Shown piece by piece: positions 13,662-17,393 of a stretch of DNA of 17,393 nt. The notes under the pieces are model-generated. The model saw nothing but the letters and a program-made list of their open reading frames with translations, did no database searches and was not told where the DNA came from. This stretch comes from Halobacteriales archaeon SW_9_67_24. GTDB taxonomy: Archaea; Halobacteriota; Halobacteria; Halobacteriales; Halococcaceae. Where the stretch lies: NCBI GenBank assembly GCA_003022685.1, contig PXSV01000160.1, forward strand, positions 1 to 17,393. The letters are read 5' to 3'. Position 1 is the stretch's first letter; every line of letters starts with the position of its first letter. The translations under genes were made by a program, and so were the position numbers.

Positions 13662-16148
13662 TCACGTCCCCCGGTCATCGGGCTGGTCGTAGAGGTGACA
13701 CGCCGCCGGGTGGGCCTCCTCCTGAAGCGTGGGGCGCTGGCGCTCACAGACGCTCTCGAAGCGCTCGCGGAGGACGCTGGCGGCCTCGTCGAAGTCGTCG
13801 TCGACGACGTGCTCGAAGGAGGTCTCGACGGCCGCGCGCGAGTCGGCGTCGAGCCCGTCGTCGTGGTCGAAGAAATGCATCCACAACGTTCGCTTCGCGT
13901 CGTCCATCCCCCCGTCGGTCGCCATCGCCTCGGCCGCCCGGGTGTCGGCCTCCGCGCGGATCGACTCGACCGAGATCGCGCGGTCCTCGACGCGCTCGCG
14001 GTAGTCCATCACCTCGCGGTAGGCTTCCTGTGAAACGTCGATCTTCTCGGGCGGGATCACCGACGGACACCGCGTCCGAAACCGACAGCCAGAGGGCGGA
14101 TCGATCGGGCTCGGGACGTCGCCTTCGAGCACGACCCGATCGCTCGCGGCCGTCGGGTCGGGTTCGGGGATCGCCGAGAGCAGCGCCCGCGTGTAGGGGT
14201 GTTTGGGGTCGGCGAACAGCTCCTCGGTACCCGCGACCTCCACGATCTCGCCGAGGTACATCACTGCGATCCGATCGCAGATATGGCGCACCACCGAAAG
14301 GTCGTGCGCGATGAAGAGGAAGGTCAGCCCGAACTCCTCCTGGAGGTCTTCGAGGCGGTTCAGGATCTGGGCCTGGACCGAGACGTCGAGCGCGCTCACG
14401 GGTTCGTCGCAGACGATGAACTCGGGATCGACCGCGAGCGCACGCGCGATCCCGACCCGCTGGCGCTGGCCGCCCGAGAGCTCGTGGGGGTAGCGGTCGT
14501 ACTGGCCGAGGTCGAGGCCGACCGCCTCGATGAGCTCCTCAACCCGATCGCGCCGCCGCTGTCGATCCGAGCGGTCGTCGTCGGGGTCGGCCTCGGGGAG
14601 GTCGTGGATCGTGAGCGGTTCGGCGATCGTCGCGCCGACGCTCATCCGGGGATCGAGGCTGCTCATCGGGTCCTGGAAGATCATCTGTATATCGCGGCGC
14701 TTCGCCCGGAGCCGGTCCTTGTCGAGGCCGCCGAGCTCCTCGCCCGCGAACACCACCCGGCCGTCGGTCGGTTCGAGCAATCGGAGGAGCGTTCGACCGG
14801 TCGTGGATTTGCCACAGCCCGACTCGCCGACCAAGCCGAGGGTCTCCCCTTCATACACCTCGAAGTCGACGCCGTCGACCGCCCGCACCGGCTGTTGCTC
14901 GCGCGCGAGCCACGAATCGAGCAGGTCGTCGGCCTGCGAGAAGTGCTTTTCGAGGCCGTCGACATCGAGCAACGGCTCCTCGGTCGCGCCCTGCGCCGGG
15001 GCGGGCTCGCTCGCGGCCGTCGCGCCTTCCTCGGTGCCGTACTCGTCCGTGTCGAAGTCCTCCAGGATACACTTCGAGCGATGGTCGACCTCGCTTGGCC
15101 CGTGCTGGAGGTACGGGATCTCGCCCTCGCGACACTCGGGCTGGGCCCACGGACACCGCGGCGCGAAATGGCAGCCATCGGGGAGGTCAACGAGGTCGGG
15201 GACGTTGCCCTCGATCGGCGTCAGCCGGTCGGTGTCCTCGCGGGGGATCGATTCGAGCAGGGTGTAGGTGTACGGATGCGAGGGGTTGGCGAAGATCTCC
15301 TCGACGGGGCCCTCCTCGACGATCTCGCCGGCGTACATCACCGCGACCCGGTCGGCGGTCTCGGCAATCACGCCCAGGTCGTGGGTGATGAAGAGGACGG
15401 ACATCCCGAACTCCGCCTGGAGGTCGTTGATGAGATCGAGAATCTGGGCCTGGATCGTGACGTCGAGGGCGGTGGTGGGTTCGTCGGCGATCAGGAGCTG
15501 GGGGCGACAGGCGAGCGCGATCGCGATCAGTACCCGCTGGCGCATCCCGCCGGAGAACTCGTGGGGGTACTCGTCGACACGGGCGGCGGGTTCGGAGATG
15601 CCGACTGCCGCGAGCATCTCGATCGTGTCCTCCAGGATCGCGTCGTCGATGTCCGAGCCCGTCTTGGGCAGGATCTCGCGGACGGCGTTGAACCACGAGT
15701 CCTTTTTCGGACCGCCGTACTGGTGGAGCCGGAGGCTTTCGGCGACCTGCTCGCCAACGGGGACGGCGGGGTTGAGCGAGGTCATCGGATCCTGGAAGAT
15801 CATGCTCATCTCGCCGCCTCGTACTGTGCGCATCGCGTCCTCGGGCGCGCGCGTCAGATCGACGGTGCCCGCCTCGGGATCGACGAACTCCCCGGAGTAG
15901 TCGTCGGCGAACGAACGTGCGAGGTCGTCGTCGTGAAACTCGACCGTCCCGTCGGCAACCCGACCGGGATCGTCGACGAGGCCCATCGCCGACAGCGCCG
16001 TCACCGACTTGCCCGAACCCGACTCGCCGACGAGGCCCACCGTCTCGCCGGGTTCGATGGTGAGATTGAGGCCGTCGACCGCCTTCACCGTCCCCCGCTC
16101 GGTGGCGAACTCGGTCCGCAGACCTGCAATCGAGAGTAGATCGGTCAC
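13662..16148 (-). CDS. dppDF: Fused double ATPase of peptide-type ABC transporter (DppD-DppF in one chain)
   Basis: An 828-residue cytoplasmic protein with two complete ABC ATPase domains, powering the permease pair. Domain 1: Walker A GESGSGKS (41-48), signature FSGGMRQR (198-205), Walker B LLIADE (218-223), His256. Domain 2: Walker A GESGCGKS (441-448), LSGGQ (557-561), Walker B FIVCDE (577-582), His615. Each has the oligopeptide C-terminal motif with cysteines: 326, 332, 339 and 360 in the first; 688, 694, 801 and 817 in the second. In the second, residues 696-799 are an extra acidic, helical segment that separates the cysteine pairs. A linker of about 30 residues, rich in Ala, Glu and Thr, joins the halves. 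The GTG start at 16148 is supported by a clear TATA box 25 nt upstream. Bacterial homologues are normally two genes. The gene heads the cluster, 59 nt before the binding-protein gene. Confidence 0.9.
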   Translation of the reverse strand: MTDLLSIAGLRTEFATERGTVKAVDGLNLTIEPGETVGLVGESGSGKSVTALSAMGLVDDPGRVADGTVEFHDDDLARSFADDYSGEFVDPEAGTVDLTRAPEDAMRTVRGGEMSMIFQDPMTSLNPAVPVGEQVAESLRLHQYGGPKKDSWFNAVREILPKTGSDIDDAILEDTIEMLAAVGISEPAARVDEYPHEFSGGMRQRVLIAIALACRPQLLIADEPTTALDVTIQAQILDLINDLQAEFGMSVLFITHDLGVIAETADRVAVMYAGEIVEEGPVEEIFANPSHPYTYTLLESIPREDTDRLTPIEGNVPDLVDLPDGCHFAPRCPWAQPECREGEIPYLQHGPSEVDHRSKCILEDFDTDEYGTEEGATAASEPAPAQGATEEPLLDVDGLEKHFSQADDLLDSWLAREQQPVRAVDGVDFEVYEGETLGLVGESGCGKSTTGRTLLRLLEPTDGRVVFAGEELGGLDKDRLRAKRRDIQMIFQDPMSSLDPRMSVGATIAEPLTIHDLPEADPDDDRSDRQRRRDRVEELIEAVGLDLGQYDRYPHELSGGQRQRVGIARALAVDPEFIVCDEPVSALDVSVQAQILNRLEDLQEEFGLTFLFIAHDLSVVRHICDRIAVMYLGEIVEVAGTEELFADPKHPYTRALLSAIPEPDPTAASDRVVLEGDVPSPIDPPSGCRFRTRCPSVIPPEKIDVSQEAYREVMDYRERVEDRAISVESIRAEADTRAAEAMATDGGMDDAKRTLWMHFFDHDDGLDADSRAAVETSFEHVVDDDFDEAASVLRERFESVCERQRPTLQEEAHPAACHLYDQPDDRGT

Positions 16149-16169
16149 GCCGGGGGTTCGGAATCGTGG

Positions 16170-16176
16170 TATAAAT
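16170..16176 (-). promoter_or_regulatory. TATA box of the ABC ATPase gene
   Basis: The minus strand reads ATTTATA, the best match to an archaeal TATA box in the window, centred about 25 nt before GTG 16148. It supports the GTG start and a leaderless mRNA. Confidence 0.6.
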
Positions 16177-16198
16177 GTTTGCCGCAACCGAAAGGAAC

Positions 16199-16207
16199 GC
16201 TTTTGGG
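16199..16207 (+). promoter_or_regulatory. TATA-like box of the DUF7529-like gene
   Basis: The sequence GCTTTTGGG is centred about 27 nt before ATG 16230, forming a divergent promoter pair with the ATPase gene. Confidence 0.35.
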
Positions 16208-16229
16208 CCTCACCGTCCCGACACGGGGT

Positions 16230-16706
16230 ATGTCCGAGCACAACCCGTTCGATCGGGTCGTCGAGCCGTGGGAGGCAGTCACCGAGGACATGGAGGCCAC
16301 GGCCGAAGAGTACCGCGAGGCGGGCTGGGATGTCCTCGAACTCCACCCCGGCGACGTCACGGTTCTCGACGACGAGCGCTACGGGCTCGACGTGCTCGTG
16401 CCAGGCAACGAGTACGAGCCCCTCACCGACCTCGCCGCGGCGGGGACGTTCGATTCCTACGAGGTGTACCGCGCCGAGGAGGCGGGGATCGCCTTCGTGC
16501 TCGCGGTGCTCGAAGACCAAACGAACGAGCAGGCAGTGTGTTGTCCGGCGTACTACGACGAGAGCGAGGCCGACGAGATGGCCCGCCGGGCGCACGCGGA
16601 GGGCCGAATGTACACCCATCGGTCCCGTCCGCTTCGGCTTCGTCCGTGGTCGGTTCGTCGGCCGCGTCGCCCGGCTCGAACGACTCCCCGCAGTGCGGAC
16701 AGGTGA
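16230..16706 (+). CDS. DUF7529-like haloarchaeal protein with aberrant C-terminus
   Basis: A soluble acidic protein starting MSEHNPFDRVVEPWEAVTED. It continues with YREAGWDVLELHPGDVTVLD, YGLDVLVPGNEYEPL and EQAVCCPAYYDESEADEMAR up to about residue 130. I recognise it as a haloarchaeal family, probably DUF7529, of unknown function. After EGRMYTH (around 16618) the character changes abruptly to an Arg/Pro/Ser-rich tail, THRSRPLRLRPWSVRRPRR, that reads antisense to the convergent DUF5806 gene. Such a basic tail is unlike haloarchaeal proteins and looks like read-through past a lost natural 3' end. The open frame stops at 16706, so it overlaps the convergent frame by 284 nt. The N-terminal 129 residues are trusted; the tail is not. 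Confidence 0.65.
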   Translation: MSEHNPFDRVVEPWEAVTEDMEATAEEYREAGWDVLELHPGDVTVLDDERYGLDVLVPGNEYEPLTDLAAAGTFDSYEVYRAEEAGIAFVLAVLEDQTNEQAVCCPAYYDESEADEMARRAHAEGRMYTHRSRPLRLRPWSVRRPRRPARTTPRSADR

Positions 16707-17393
16707 GGTCGTCGTGGCGCAGCGCCGCGCTCTGGGTGCGAACTTCCCGCATCGTGCTCGAAATCCGTTCCTCGGCCGCCAGTTCCTCGTCGACCGCGAG
16801 ATCGACGCCCTCAACTTCGAGGAGGAACTTCGCCACCTCGGTCGCCTCGTACATCACGTCGTCCAGTCCCTCGGCGGTGAAGAAATCGCTCATTGCACCG
16901 TAGAGGAAGGTCGCACCGGCCATCCGGACTTTCTCCTCGAAGGCGGTCCGGGCCTGGTTCACCGCCTGGGGCGTGTAGGTGTCGGTCATGAAGGGGACGA
17001 GCTCGGGGAGGTGCTCGCCGATCTTGGTCATCTCGACGCCGGTCTCGGTGCGGAAGTCCGCACAAAGCCGCGCGATCGCCCACTCGCGCGCGGTGATGTA
17101 CGTCCGATCGCGCAGGAACTCGTTGGCGCGGTCGTAACGCGCGCCGTCCATTTTGGTGAAGCGATCGTATTTGCGGACGTCAGCCGGGATCGACGGCTCC
17201 GCCGACCCGGAGGAGTCGTCGCCGGCGGTCGCCGCGTCGGTGTTCGGTTCGTCGGCGGCTGCATCGCGGGGTTCGCCATCAGCCGATCCGTCGGCAGGCC
17301 CGGCGTCCGAGGCATCGTCGTTCGCCGGGTCTTCGTTCGAGGGGGTCTCGTCGGCGTGCCCGGCGGAGGGGTCGTCGGCTTCGTCGACGTCGG
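16423..17393 (-). CDS. DUF5806 family protein, 5' end beyond window, aberrant C-terminus
   Basis: A haloarchaeal protein recognised as DUF5806, function unknown. The part entering from the right edge is a long acidic, Ala/Asp/Glu/Pro-rich region with no in-frame ATG. The conserved core then begins at IPADVRKYDRFTKMDGARYD and goes on through ITAREWAIARLCADFRTE, LVPFMTDTYTPQAVNQAR and FLYGAMSDFFTAEGLDDVMY. The core ends with a zinc-ribbon-like half site CPHCGESFEPGD. The ATG at 17151 is internal, because conserved residues precede it. After an acidic tail ending DEAEADGTDG (near 16620) the frame continues into CTFGPPRAPGGPSRRPRSRR and stops only at 16423. That Arg-rich portion is the antisense of the DUF7529-like gene. 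The natural stop therefore seems to be missing. Confidence 0.75.
   Translation of the reverse strand, partial: DVDEADDPSAGHADETPSNEDPANDDASDAGPADGSADGEPRDAAADEPNTDAATAGDDSSGSAEPSIPADVRKYDRFTKMDGARYDRANEFLRDRTYITAREWAIARLCADFRTETGVEMTKIGEHLPELVPFMTDTYTPQAVNQARTAFEEKVRMAGATFLYGAMSDFFTAEGLDDVMYEATEVAKFLLEVEGVDLAVDEELAAEERISSTMREVRTQSAALRHDDLTCPHCGESFEPGDAADEPTTDEAEADGTDGCTFGPPRAPGGPSRRPRSRRSTPDNTLPARSFGLRAPRARRRSPPPRRGTPRRNRTSPPRRGR

Noticed and set aside
14199..16139. Plus-strand open frame of 646 codons
   Set aside because: It is antisense to the double ATPase, whose two full sets of nucleotide-binding motifs leave no doubt about the coding strand.
16423..16706. A genuine long 3' overlap encoding conserved tails on both strands
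   Set aside because: Both tails are Arg/Pro/Ser-rich, unlike the acidic cores, and start at the same junction, which fits read-through after loss of the natural stops better.
1..17393. tRNA, rRNA, transposase genes or a prophage
   Set aside because: No cloverleaf-like segment, conserved rRNA stretch, DDE or tyrosine recombinase motif, or phage structural protein was recognised on either strand.

Overview
The window is a high-GC chromosomal segment of a haloarchaeon (class Halobacteria). The evidence is the strongly acidic proteins rich in Asp and Glu, Tat-type lipoprotein signals with lipoboxes, several haloarchaea-specific families (Hvo_1808-type surface protein, DUF5806, small membrane proteins), and TATA-like boxes centred about 25-28 nt before many start codons, as expected for leaderless archaeal mRNAs. 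The genus cannot be fixed from this sequence. No rRNA, tRNA, CRISPR array or transposase gene was seen, and no stretch over 300 nt lacks a gene.

Layout. Positions 1-2813 hold the 5' part of nicotinate phosphoribosyltransferase (minus), a surface lipoprotein with an HExxH motif (minus), and a cysteine hydrolase with the metal ligands of nicotinamidase (plus). The first and third would together salvage nicotinamide into NAD. Positions 2932-5084 hold a Tat lipoprotein with a repeated internal unit, a hotdog thioesterase and a DUF4385 protein. Positions 5110-6698 hold a DUF433/DUF5615 toxin-antitoxin-like pair whose DUF5615 gene is frameshifted, and a frameshifted M23-like gene. Positions 6737-9255 hold a small membrane protein, a lipoate ligase and dihydroorotase. 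Positions 9244-16148 (all minus) form a peptide-type ABC transporter locus: a fused double ATPase, a Tat lipoprotein substrate-binding protein, two permeases and a small membrane protein. Positions 16230-17393 hold two convergent genes (a DUF7529-like protein and the C-terminal part of DUF5806) whose reading frames run through each other.

The most notable observations are structural. The dihydroorotase gene carries an in-frame insertion of about 130 nt made of perfect hairpins with three-nucleotide loops, resembling a palindromic element that has become coding sequence. The same gene seems to lack about 40 conserved residues near its C-terminus. Two frameshifts, an in-frame repeat, this insertion and this deletion all fall within 4 kb (5.1-9.1 kb). 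A further junction near 16.62 kb seems to have removed the natural 3' ends of two convergent genes. The ABC ATPase fusion has a helical insertion of about 104 residues that splits its second C-terminal cysteine motif. I did not find a complete novel defence or mobile system.
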